Origin: Reticulitermes speratus
Taxonomy: Eukaryota; Arthropoda; Insecta; Blattodea; Rhinotermitidae
Reading direction: 5' to 3'
DNA length: 64,000 nucleotides
NCBI GenBank assembly: GCA_021186555.1
Contig: JAJKFL010000042.1
Location: 14,455,521 to 14,519,520, forward strand
Shown here: one piece after another, positions 33,980 through 45,165 of the stretch
Layout: each line of letters starts with the position of its first letter
Position numbering within the stretch: the stretch's first letter is position 1
Notes under the pieces: generated by a model
Seen by the model: the letters and a program-made list of their open reading frames with translations, nothing else
Told to the model about the DNA's origin: nothing
Databases searched by the model: none
Program-made: the position numbers and the translations under genes

Positions 33980-35789
33980 TTAATTGTAAATCTGGAAGGA
34001 AACTACAATTCCGGGGTATGGTTTAACAAGTTCATTAACTGAACCAGGAAGGGGTTTGGTGATTTCTCCACCGGTGCCAGGAAGAGGTTTGATCAATTCA
34101 CTACCGGTGCCGGGAAGAGGCTTGATAAGTTCGCCGCCGGTACCAGGAAGGGGTTTGATGAGTTCTCCGCCGGTGCCAGGTAGGGGTTTGATCAGTTCAC
34201 CACCGGTGCCTGGAAGAGGCTTGATAAGTTCTCCGCCTGTGCCAGGTAGAGGTTTGATGAGTTCACCACCCGTGCCGGGAAGAGGCTTGATAAGTTCGCC
34301 GCCGGTGCCAGGAAGGGGTTTGATGAGTTCCCCGCCGGTGCCAGGTAGGGGTTTGATCAGTTCACCACCGGTGCCGGAAGAGGCTTGATAAGTTCGCCGC
34401 CTGTGCCAGGAAGGGGTTTGATGAGTTCTCCGCCGGTGCCGGGAAGAGGCTTGATAAGTTCGCCGCCGGTGCCAGGAAGGGGTTTGATGAGTTCCCCGCC
34501 GGTGCCAGGTAGGGGTTTGATCAGTTCACCACCGGTGCCGGGAAGAGGCTTGATAAGTTCGCCGCCTGTGCCAGGAAGGGGTTTGATGAGTTCTCCGCCG
34601 GTGCCGGGAAGAGGCTTGATAAGTTCGCCGCCGGTGCCAGGAAGGGGTTTGATGAGTTCTCCGCCGGTTCCAGGTAGGGGTTTGATCAGTTCACCACCGG
34701 TGCCGGGAAGAGGCTTGATAAGTTCGCCGCCGGTGCCAGGAAGGGGTTTGATGAGTTCTCCACCTGTGCCAGGTAGGGGTTTGATTAGTTCACCACCGGT
34801 GCCGGGAAGAGGCTTGACGAGTTCGCCGCCGGTGCCAGGCAGAGGTTTGATGAGTTCACCGCCGGTGCCGGGAAGAGGCTTGATAAGTTCGCCGCCGGTG
34901 CCAGGCAGAGGTTTGATGAGTTCACCGCCAGTGCCGGGAAGGGTTTGATGAGTTCTCCGCCGGTGCCAGGTAGGGGTTTGATGAGTTCACCACCCGTGCC
35001 GGGAAGAGGCTTGATAAGTTCGCCGCCAGTGCCAGGAAGGGGTTTGATTAGTTCACCACCCGTGCCAGGAAGAGGCTTGATAAGTTCGCCACCTGTGCCA
35101 GGAAGAGGTTTGATAAGTTCACCACCGGTGCCTGGGGGAGGTTTGATAAGTTCACCACCTGTGCCAGGAAGAGGCTTGATAAGTTCACCACCGGTGCCTG
35201 GGAGAGGTTTGATAAGTTCACCACCTGTGCCAGGAAGAGGTTTGATAAGTTCGCCACCGGTGCCTGGGAGAGGTTTGATAAGTTCACCACCGGTGCCTGG
35301 GAGAGGTTTGATAAGTTCGCCGCCTGTGCCAGGAAGGGGTTTGATGAGTTCGCCTCCAGTCCCAGGAAGAGGTTTGATGAGTTCTCCGCCGGTGCCGGGG
35401 AGAGGTTGGATAAGGTCGCCACCTGTTCCTGGTAGCGGATTGATTTCAATATCTGATCCTGGAGCCGGTTTGATAAGTACATCGCCTCCACCAGGAGCTG
35501 GTTTTGTGAGAGCCCCGCCTGCTCCTGGAGCTGGTTTGATTAGTGACTCGCCTGCTCCTGGAGCTGGTTTGATTAGTGACTCGCCGGACCCTGGAGCGGG
35601 CTTTGATAGACCACCATCTATTTCTGGAGCTGGTTTGGTAAGTTCAGCGCCTGTTTCTGGAGCCGGTTTTATAAGATCAGGGTTGGGTTTGACAAGTTCA
35701 TGTGCTGTACCCGGTGGCGGTTTGATAAGCCCTGCCTCAGTTCCCAGAAGCAGTGCTATGGTTACCACTAGTATCGCTTGCGTGTTCAT
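33980..35789 (-). CDS. R3: secreted 11-residue-repeat protein (repeat-only family member)
   Basis: The best-preserved repeat-only gene. The signal peptide MNTQAILVVTIALLLGTEAG is followed by about ten degenerate repeats (LIKPPPGTAHE, LTKPAPEIDGG, LIKPAPGAGES, LTKPAPGGGDV). About 41 copies of GELIKPLPGTG follow, then ITKPLPGSVNE, LVKPYPG and the tail IVVSFQIYN with stop at 33980-33982. Total length is about 600 residues. There are no cysteines, no transmembrane segment after the signal peptide, and lysine and glutamate alternate, so an extended secreted polymer is likely. The frame is continuous except for two single-G losses near 34375 and 34936. The tail and 3'UTR align with the 3'UTR of gene A. 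The upstream acceptor is CCCAAACAG before 35826. Function is unknown; a structural, adhesive or gland secretion role is a guess. Confidence 0.72.
34060..35430 (-). repeat. 33-bp minisatellite array of R3
   Basis: About 41 near-perfect copies of the 33-bp unit, in phase with the reading frame for long stretches. A 66-bp two-type period runs on the right and a roughly 99-bp three-type period on the left. The copies at the extreme left (gtgatttctccaccgg) and right (aggttggataaggtcgcc) are diverged edge units. Confidence 0.85.
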
Positions 35790-35979
35790 TTTCTCATAGG
35801 TTCAGTGCGACGTTTGTAAGTTGAGCCTGTTTGGGAAGAACGATATTAATTAGCGATTTACATTTCTTGGGAACGTGGAACATTTTCTTACTTGTCAGCT
35901 ATTCCTCTTGTCAACCTAACGAATTGTCTGTCTAATTGACTGATTGACTAAGGAATTCCATGGAGATGAATTCGTCTTG

Positions 35980-36320
35980 AGAAGCTTTTAACTCCTGAGT
36001 GAAATGCTCCGCATTTTGTAGGTCTCGAATTTTCGGTACAGAGTTACACAACTATTCCTGTTTTTCCCTATCCTGAGCCAGATCGTTTCATTCCACGTCT
36101 TCCATGTTATGTTATGAAGATCCATTATGATAGTATCCTCCCATCTAAGCTAAGGTTTTCCAAGCTGTCGCTTTCCTCCAAGTTTCCCCACTGAAGCGAC
36201 GTATGCACCTCTTTTCTGCCCCTACGTTCCACATGCCTAGCCCATCTTATTCTCCTTGATTTAGTTACCCGAATAATATTTGTTAAGAAGTACAGCTGAT
36301 GAAGCTGTTCACTGTCCAAT
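35980..36320 (-). mobile_element. LINE 3'-end relic in the R3 intron
   Basis: Third copy of the relic seen at 21840 and 28920 (minus-strand RVTKSRRIRWARHVERRG), inside the predicted R3 5' intron (35827-37212). Confidence 0.65.
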
Positions 36321-37212
36321 TTCCTCCAGTGCTTTCAGCATTGTAAGGTAGTGAAACGACATTTCTTTGTATTCGGAGAGTTTTGTAGCTTAAAATTTAA
36401 ATAAGGCTTTAGAGTTTAATAAATATAAAGCATGTTAATGAATTGTTACATATACGTAAGTGCCTTGTCGATTTAGAGATATTTAGAATTATTTTGTTTG
36501 CCGAGGGTCTAGTCAGTTAAGTGTCCTTCTATTCATTACTCTCTTTTTTAAACATATTTGAGTATTGTGCTGGTATACGCTCTGCCCTCTAAGTAAAGTG
36601 TCTATATTGATGACCTTTGTTTGCCATAAGCTAAACTTGTATAACAATTAGAATTTTAGGTTATTGTTTGTTCTTGAAATATGCTAAGGATTTACCTTTA
36701 GTTGAACAGGTTTGCCATTGAACGGAATGTACCTGTGACATTATTTGTAGTGTGATGCCTAAGAAACTCGACTGTGTTGTCAATCAAAAAGCAGAAGCAC
36801 GTCATAGCACCTTTAAACTTAATTAGTTCCTTAATTGAAAATTCTGCTTTCCTTGTTTAAATGTAATATACGTTCTCGGATTTTTTATTAGATATTTACC
36901 CACATCATATTATGTACTCATATTTAATTGAATCTAAATTTGTGAGGAGCTTAATGTGTTTCAAATTACGGACTAGAATGGTGATATTTAGAATAAAGAA
37001 TGACACTGAATTAAATTGAGCAGTTATGTCAACAGGGTGCGGCATAGCATAAAGGAAAAGTTACTACTGGTTCCAGGTTTTTTGTAACTTACAGTACCAA
37101 TATTAATTATGGATATCTGGAAATATGAAGGAATTATCCACGATGTTAGTTATGAATGCAACTTGAATTAGATGTTGCTGTATATGTAATGAAAATGTGG
37201 ATGTTAGCTTAC

Positions 37213-37282
37213 CTTTCTGCTACTTTGCCTGTCGAATTCTTCTCGAAGTCTGGCTTTGGCTTTCAGTTGACGCTATTTATAT
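37213..37282 (-). promoter_or_regulatory. R3 promoter and noncoding exon 0
   Basis: Minus-strand TATAAA at 37276-37281, predicted start at 37251, leader exon ending at 37213 before GTAAGC. Spacing and sequence match R1 and R2. Confidence 0.72.
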
Positions 37283-38039
37283 GGTTCGATTCATACGTGT
37301 GCGTGCGAGCAAGGTGGGGATTAGTTGTATAGTTTAGTTACGTCTACACCTGTCATATGTCAAACAATATTTATGTAGGGTTTTAAATTCGCCTGATAAA
37401 ATAACGCTTTGGATTTACTGGGTTGATTTAATATTTAAGTTTGATAAGTACAGTGTTCTAACAATGTGAATTGAATAGTGACAAAAAGTATGTAATATAC
37501 GATATATGATAATGGATGTTGGACGAATTCAGTAGATTATGTCGTTTTAAATATTATCATTGTGTCTTCTACTGTAATTTATAGCTGCAAGGATGCTATC
37601 ATATGAAACTAATCGCTTTCTTTACTTATTTATTGCACTGTGGATCTAAGATTCATGCTTGTAATGACTGATTTATTGCTCTTTGTCAGAATTAAATTCT
37701 GTTTATAAATTTCACGTGTTATTGATTGTAGTTTGTGTGAAACTGTTGAGCAGGTATCGCGAGAATATAAAGCCGGGTATAGAATTGCGAAAATTTGATT
37801 TCTGTCTTTAAAAGAAAGGATTTTTTTTTCTAAATTTTGGAAGGCTGCTATATGCCATAAGTTTTTTCCAAGTGAATGTAAGTTCAGCCTGTGCGTTGGA
37901 GAATTCCGTGAATACTTGTGGATCTACATATTATTCCTTTAAAATATAGCACTTGTGTAAAGTATGACTGTCACTGAACCGATGTTGATTAAACTCACAT
38001 TTATTCGACGTTCTTATAAATAATCCGTATACCGAACTG

Positions 38040-38300
38040 GCGGCCGGGATAGCGTAGTCGGTATAGCGACTCGCTACGGGCTGGTCGTTGCAGGATGGAA
38101 TTCTTGTTTGGGCCGAGATTTTCCGTGCCGTCTGTACTGGCCCCAAGGCACAATTGTCCTCCTGTAGAATTATTAGCTGGTCTTTTGCCGGAGGGTTCTG
38201 TTGACCACCCACCTCCATCTAGCACTAGCTTGCAAATGGTTGGAGCTATACCTTCGCTACCCCTCTGCGCCTGCAAAGGCGTGTCTTTTAGTGACTTTGT
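38040..38300 (+). mobile_element. Diverged copy of the unit SINE upstream of R3
   Basis: It occupies the same position as the SINEs at 23830 and 30975, with the same 5' flank (ataatccgtataccgaactgg), but differs at many sites: the B-box region reads gcaggatggaattc and the tail has ccacccacctcc. It may be the older state of the insertion, with copies 1 and 2 sharing a later duplication. The alternative is that gene conversion stopped at this point. Confidence 0.7.
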
Positions 38301-41300
38301 ACCGAATTTTATGAGAATGCAATAGAGAAAATTGCCGCGGACAGTGGATGAGATTCGGACAGAAGTACTTGAACTCTACTGAACTTTTATGCTAAGCATT
38401 CATGTCGGTTTTGTGCAGTCACTTTGCTCGTCTCTCCTGTAGGTGTAAGGGAACTCTCGTACATCACCATGTCGAAATTTTCTAACCGGAATTACTTGCT
38501 CCATTGATGTATTATATTTGAGCGGAATTTCTTTTCTTATGATGAGAGACCTGTTCAATGAATAATTACTGGAAGTGACCAATGAAGTAAGCGTATTGTT
38601 TTTTTCGCTGTTCTGGTATCTTTCGCCGCATAAATGGGATATCCTGTCCCGAAATTTCAAAGCAGTCCCCTCAGCCACTCCGCCGCGATACCCTCAAACT
38701 CGCAACGTTTGCGTAAATGTGTTATTTATTGGTGCTGATTGTTAAAATTGTGTAGCGTCGATGGTAGTTGAATGATTGAATAAGGAGCTTAGGTGGAATG
38801 TTAGTGACAGAAGTAAGCTGAAGTACTCGCAAGAAACCTGTCCCATTGACACTTTGTCCACTACAAATACCGCGTGGATTTAAGTGGGATAGATGCCGTG
38901 ACTCCAGAATGAGAGGACGTCGACTGTCAGGCAGAGCGACTGCAATGCCAGTAACTGCATGCAGTGAAATAAAAAAACCCTGCTCATTTATTAATAACCG
39001 CATTATTCAAAGGACCATATCTCGAATCGTTATTGGTTTACAGCTACCAGCAAGAAATTTCGGTTTAACTCATTTTCTTCTTGTAGGATCTTTGGTATCA
39101 TAAGTGCCAATAAGCTCGTTTGTGTTCGTTTATATATTGGAGTTGGTTAGTTCTAACCCCTGAAGAGTAATGCAATATTGTTAATATTGACGTACTCGTC
39201 TTTCGTAAGGGGGAAATTCATAATGGGCAAGGGTCGATACGTCCAGGTAAGTGGTGTGTTGAATCACAGCGTTTTATTGAATAAAGAGGTGCTGTTCCAC
39301 TTCTAATACAACCACTTCAAGTGCTTTTTTGCGTTTCTGTTAAGGGGTATTAGTCCTTCTTCAGTGACGTTTTACAAGCGATCCATACTTTGTATACTGC
39401 TTTTGAAACATTGTAATGCAAGTCGCTGCTTTTGTTAGTATAACTTGTCTTTGGTATGCAATGGTAGCATTGCTGTCATGAACACATCCTTCGTTAAACA
39501 AGTAGAAACAATTAGTACAACGCATCCTTTTGTCTCATTATTTTTCTTCTGAAAATGGCTTGTTTTATCTGGACATTGCACATAGTTGTCGCTGTTTTAT
39601 TCATTTGTGGAAAACGAAGGCGCCTCTTCTCCTTCCGTCTTCGTGGTACTTGATGGATCCTGTCTGCCTTTGCCTTCAGCGACATTAGAGTCGCAGCAGT
39701 TTGTCGTCTACTCTTATTTGTATAAACTGTTTTAGCCTGTGTGTAAACACACTGTAGCAGTTTTCTTGTGTGTGTGATCCGGTCAGCGAGCAAGAAGAAG
39801 CTCTGCCGGACCTTGTGTTGCCGGATATACTGCGACTTTGGAATTCGGGGAAAAGAATGGTGTTAAATGGCATGACAAAAGTCGTTGATCTTTTTTGATC
39901 GTTGAAATCACATTGCCTCTGAAGATGCTGGGTTGGAAAGCGAAAATTCTAGTCTTTCGAACCCGCTAACTCTTCTTCCTTGAGTGGCGGAAAGCAATAA
40001 GCTTCTCCCAGTGACGTTGCAAATTCGTAGTGGGTTATAATTCTCTCTGAGGAGACGTTTAGCCAAACTTACTTTTCTGGGGATTAGTAAGTTTTGAAGG
40101 GATGCACGAGTGCCACGTAAAGTGGCCCTGTGTTTTGTGCGGGGAATGGCGGCTTTAGAAATTTGCTACTGAAATGCTGTGCGCCATCTCAATAATGCCA
40201 ATATTTCTGGTGTGGGAAGAGTAACCATGTAACACTAAACGGACAAGGCATTCGGTCTTAGGTTTTACAACAGAAATGAAATGCCTGAACTTCTATGTAA
40301 ATAAATGCCTGTTCCAATCAGAAGTGTAAAAGTGAGCTACTCTTGCCAGGAGGTGTGCTGTCTAGCAAGCCTGATATATTACTGCAGGGGAAGACCGCAA
40401 GTGGAAGCGCAAACCAACCGGATGCATTCATGCGAGTGACAACCATTACTATAGATTCGGAGCTGATCAGAGACTTGCAATTGGCCTTTTTCTGATTGAC
40501 CAACAACTTTAACAGCCTTCTATTACGGTAATGCCCGTTTCATGTACATAAAAATGCTCTTCGGAAAGAATTCTATGTTGATCATTTCTTGCTCTAAATT
40601 CGGGAAAAGATCAACATTCTCTTGGGTTTAACATCGTCCATACCGTGTACGTGCGTGTATTGCAATAATATGTATTATCAACGGCAGTCTTCCCACAGCC
40701 ACCAACACGTGCACAGCAGCACTCAAGCAACTGGACGAAGCCCTTACTAGGCCCAAGAAGTGAAACCTGATGCTTGTATCCGCAACGCTGCATTCTACAT
40801 GTCACTTACCAGTGAACAATAATCTTCAATGCACCAACAACTTTTATAAGTCATACCTCAACAGCGTGTAGTGTTTCAAGTAATAATGTTTTTAATGAAC
40901 ATTTTAACAACTGGGCGTGTGTATTTTAAGTGTTAAATGTGTTCCCCCCTGAATATGTTGTACTAGTGCACCGAATCATGTCGGGGTTTGTGTCAAGTGA
41001 TTGCATTTTGTGTTTTAACATTGTATACGAGTTTGTGATAATATGTATTATTGTAATTCTCTCGGGTGTTTGCGTGACTTATCGTATCAGACACAGGTTA
41101 CGGATTCCTGAATGAGAATCTAAGACGTCTGCAAGATGAACTTTGAGATATTTTTGTCCCGCTTACTTCTTCTGTCGTAAATTTTTTGGCATACTCCATT
41201 CTTTGTAACGAATGCACCATACCCCTGACAAACGTTGCCCATGCTTCATAATATTTATGCCCGATAACGAGGCAATAAAATAGGATTTCTTCTGTAGATC

Positions 41301-43630
41301 TGCAGAAAACATGAAGACTTTGAACTTTGACATGCCCACCTCTTTGTCAATTGCCACTTCAGAAGCCCCTTTCATGGAAACTTGTCCCAGTAGTTCCTTC
41401 TGGCAGTATCAACATGGGATAAATATTGGTTATGTGGTCGCCCTTGTCAATTTATAATTTTGTCTACGGGTGGAAATAGGCAAGTAGGTGGGCGAAGATA
41501 CGACCAAAGGGACTTGTTACATGTAGTAAGTTGTTTAGGGTTGTGAGCAACGACGTGTTGCATGCAGTGAACAGTAATGACTCACTTTTTGTTTTTTGCT
41601 TTTTGAGGTAATCCACATGATTCCAAAATTCAGGGACTTAACAAACATAAGACGTTTCAAGAAGCGAAACGAGAGTAACACTCATGCAACAGAAATCTAC
41701 ACAACACTGTTGTCATTGACACTGTCTCTTTACTTTCGTTTTTACAAAGTAACATTACTTTATGGCCGAGGTACTCTAGTGAGGGAAATTAAGAACATGG
41801 GCGATATTTGGTGCTTTCCGCAAAATCCACTGCATTGAATTACATTTTACTTTAATACATTAAAGGCATATTAGGAATATGTGGCAATATAATAATAGTA
41901 ATAATAATAATAAGTACAAAGACCTCACAACAACAGTAGTAATAATAGGGGAAACTGAAACCATCTCAGAATTATTCAGAAAATATCTGAGCAACATATC
42001 TGGAAAACACGACACCAAGAGAGCATAGAAAACAGCCGTATTGGGCACTGCGCACATACTTCGGAAAGTACCAGCAACTGTAACCACAGAATAGCTGTAA
42101 CTTTATGCGCCCTAGAAAATGGGTTCGTTTCAGAGATATAATTGTAAATACCTGTGTAAAGAAGATAACGAATAAATATATTAATAATACTATTAATATA
42201 ATAAAAATACTAACCACAACAATTATAGTATTCATAATCATTGTCATCATCATCATCCAGTCATCGTCATCATCATGATAATCATCATGATCATTATTTC
42301 CTCCTCATCATCATCGTTCTCTTTTTTTCTTCTTTTTCGTCCTTTCTTTAATCTTATGTTTTCGTAATTTTTTTCTCCTGATACGTGCGTTGACTTTGTA
42401 ACTGGCCAATAAGCCTTTGAATCAGCACGTAAATAAATAAAGAACTGAAGTATTATTGTTATTATTATTATTAATGTTTTTGTTTCTCAAATGAAAATTA
42501 TGTAATTTTCGGCGGAGGAAATTTATCGAGATGTATGGGCTCATTGAATAATCTTAATAACCTCAGCAAATTCCAGTTGCGAGTAACCTATAACCCAGGC
42601 TAGGAGGTGAGAAGTGGAGTTTAGTAATTGTTTATTATTGTGTTAACGGTTTTAACCAGCAAACTAACCCCAACAGGCCCACAAATATTCCGTTGTCAGG
42701 ACCTGTAATGTAACACTGAAATTATATTGTAATAAATACAAAATAATATATTTAACTTTGCGACTTATAAAACATTTATAAACACAAGTGTTTACTCTAA
42801 TAACCCTGCACTTAACCTAACCTCAGGACAGAGAGTGATCTGGAAATTTACAGCGGAAAAAGAAGCAAGTTTTACAAGTGAAGCATACGACGATGAAGTA
42901 AGTGGCGACATCCCAGTCTCGAGGAGCACATATTTCATAGCAAAGCCACCTTCCACGAAATCACACTGACTGTTTTGGGGAGCTCAAGAGACGTAAAGTG
43001 ATGCTCTACCCGGCAAGTTGCGCCAAATATTACTGTTTCTGCTCAGGAAAGTTGTTGCAGAAAACAAGACCTTGAAGAAGATGGCTATACTGAGAGTCAC
43101 AGCCTTAAAGTTGAGTGTTCGATATTTTAAAACCCGAAAGATTTTCGACTTCTTCTTAACCCAAAGGAATCTATGTGCTCTCTAAAACTAAATGTAATAT
43201 CTGTACAATGTTTTGTATTGTCTTATGTAAGCATTTTATTATTAGACTTTCTGAACCTAATTGATAGGTTGCTGTTAAATTTAAATTATATAGCACATTA
43301 TAGAAATCTCATTACAGAAACTCCACGACAGATGTCTCTTTTTTTGCGCCGGCAAGCCATTTGACATTCTGGATTAATTCTTGTCCATGTTAAATGTATG
43401 GCATTAGAAAACGATCACAGAAGTTTGCTGCCGTGTTTTTCCAGTTGCTGGAATGGGTGTACGAAGTTAATTACACCTTGGTTTGGGGTAGAGAACTATA
43501 CTAACTCTTGGGAAACGCCTCAGCTACTCTACGCTGACTTTCCACAGGCACTACCTCGGACCGATACCGTAATTCGCGATAAGACTTCTCAGTCAGCACT
43601 TACTTTAAAATAGGGGATTTTTAGCCAGTT
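38301..43630. other. Unassigned DNA between the R3 unit and the gene B flank
   Basis: Bases 38340-38500 still resemble 24130-24280. From about 38550 to 43630 nothing else in the window matches. I see no long open frame, no recognisable domain and no family exon. Local features are simple-sequence tracts: (taa)n near 41893-41911 and a (cat)n-rich tract near 42239-42315. The open frames, mostly below 100 codons, look random. Parts may be old transposons that I cannot classify. Confidence 0.45.
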
Positions 43631-45165
43631 AAAATGAATTTGTAGTAAGAGTCGTCCTATTACATTCATGTTTCACATAAATCACCTAGGCAGTTGTCAG
43701 CTGCTGGAGGAAGGCTATGTACTCTGTACAGTGGGGCAGTGTGTTTGTTGCTTACTTCTGTAACAGAAGGCAGGTCTATGTGTCTGCCAGCAGCTGGAGG
43801 TGACAATATTTGAAAAAAAGTATTTTTAAGTTAAGTTCTTTTCAAGGCTTTTGTATGTATGCAGTGTGGCAGTATACATTATGCGCCAAGAAAACAACCA
43901 TCAAAGGGAACAGCAAATTGCAGGAATGAAGATTAAATTTCCAAGTTGCTTTATGGCTGCTTTTATCAAAGAGATATGACGTAAGAGGACAGAGGGCTGA
44001 CGTCGTACATAACGGAATATAACGTGGTATGTAATGGTCACTCATACTTTTGGAGGTTGAAAACTATAAGACTGCGTTGAAACAAATGGACAGCTCGGAG
44101 TAGATAAGAAATGCATACAGAGTTTTAACGGGAACATTTTGTAAAGCGAAAACTTGAAAGACGGTGAAGGCGATGGAAGAGTCAACGTTAAGACGGACTC
44201 AGGAACATGTGTTATGAGAATAGGAGATATATACTCATTTAAATGAGCTTCTTCATATTGGATGGATTGCTTTGGTTTCTGCTTCGTTGAACTCTGGGTC
44301 TTAGAGCAGAAGAAATGCTTTTGGTTTAGTCTTTAGGCATACATTATTAATTTAAAAAAAGAGCACCTTATGTGGAAACAACTTCCCCACGCCGGCCCGT
44401 CCGTCTCTTCCTTTGTGGACCTAGTAGTGTCAGAGATCAAATCGCGCCAGTCAGTCATGCATTACTTAGGGGTGTAAATGAATTTATACCCGTGCATCCT
44501 GTGTATTTTAACAAATTTGGCTGACACTCGGTGCAGATCTCCACACAACGTTGTTGAGGACTGTGATTTTCGTGATAATCGGTGCAGCTAAGGCCGCATT
44601 TGACTTACGGGCGTACGTAAAGTTTTGCCCTCATCTTCCACATTTCGTGTCCGATTTGGATACAGCTCGGTACATGAGGTGTCCTGTAGAAATTATTGAA
44701 TGTTTTTGGGGTTTTTAAATTAATTTATGTCAGTATTTCTCAAACTTTTCCTCAGATTTGGTCGAATATCTAAGGATTGTTCACGAAAATGTGTTGATAA
44801 GTCTCGAAGTTTTTACCAATCGGCTCAGAGAAGGCCGTACGCTTAAATACATTTAAATTTACGCGTGTGTCATGACACGTTGCGGCATTTTGCAAGCAAG
44901 AACGTTCTGGCAAAGCCTGCGTACTATGTTAACGGACTACACCACATACTAACTTGTTGCATACTTCTCTATCACGTAACTTTTCACCGTTCGCAAGTGC
45001 ACACATCAATTTGCTTATCGAAATGATTATCACACAATTTAATTTGGCAAAATTAATATTTATTTTTCACATAATAATACATTTATATTAGTGACAAAGT
45101 AGGGGAAAATATGTAAAATCGTACATAAAGTATAAGGCTGTTGTCTCTTGCATTTATTTAGATGC
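43631..45165. other. 3' flank and 3'UTR of gene B
   Basis: Bases about 43860-44340 are a diverged relative of 26260-26700 and of 6470-6770, the conserved downstream DNA of the cluster. An insertion of unknown type, roughly 44370-44980, interrupts it (start cttatgtggaaacaac, no terminal repeats found). The 3'UTR of gene B runs from 45165 leftward, with minus-strand AATAAA signals just after the stop (near 45150) and at 45059-45064. Confidence 0.55.

Larger units (their letters stand above)
21640..38300. repeat. Tandem segmental duplication of about 7.1 kb (three copies, the last partial)
   Basis: The ATG codons of R1, R2 and R3 sit at 21631, 28732 and 35789, spacings of 7101 and 7057 bp. The DNA between them (5' intron, promoter, SINE, intergenic stretch and next 3' end) is nearly identical. 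The third copy follows the others to about 38030. Its SINE (38040-38300) is then clearly more diverged, and similarity fades by about 38500. Known small differences include an extra 60-bp segment near 29795-29850 and 36850-36900 that is missing from the first copy near 22690. Confidence 0.85.

Noticed and set aside
41163-41375. 70-codon minus-strand frame MKGASEVAIDKEVGMSKF
   Set aside because: I considered a transposase remnant but recognise no motif and find no flanking repeats; left within unassigned DNA.
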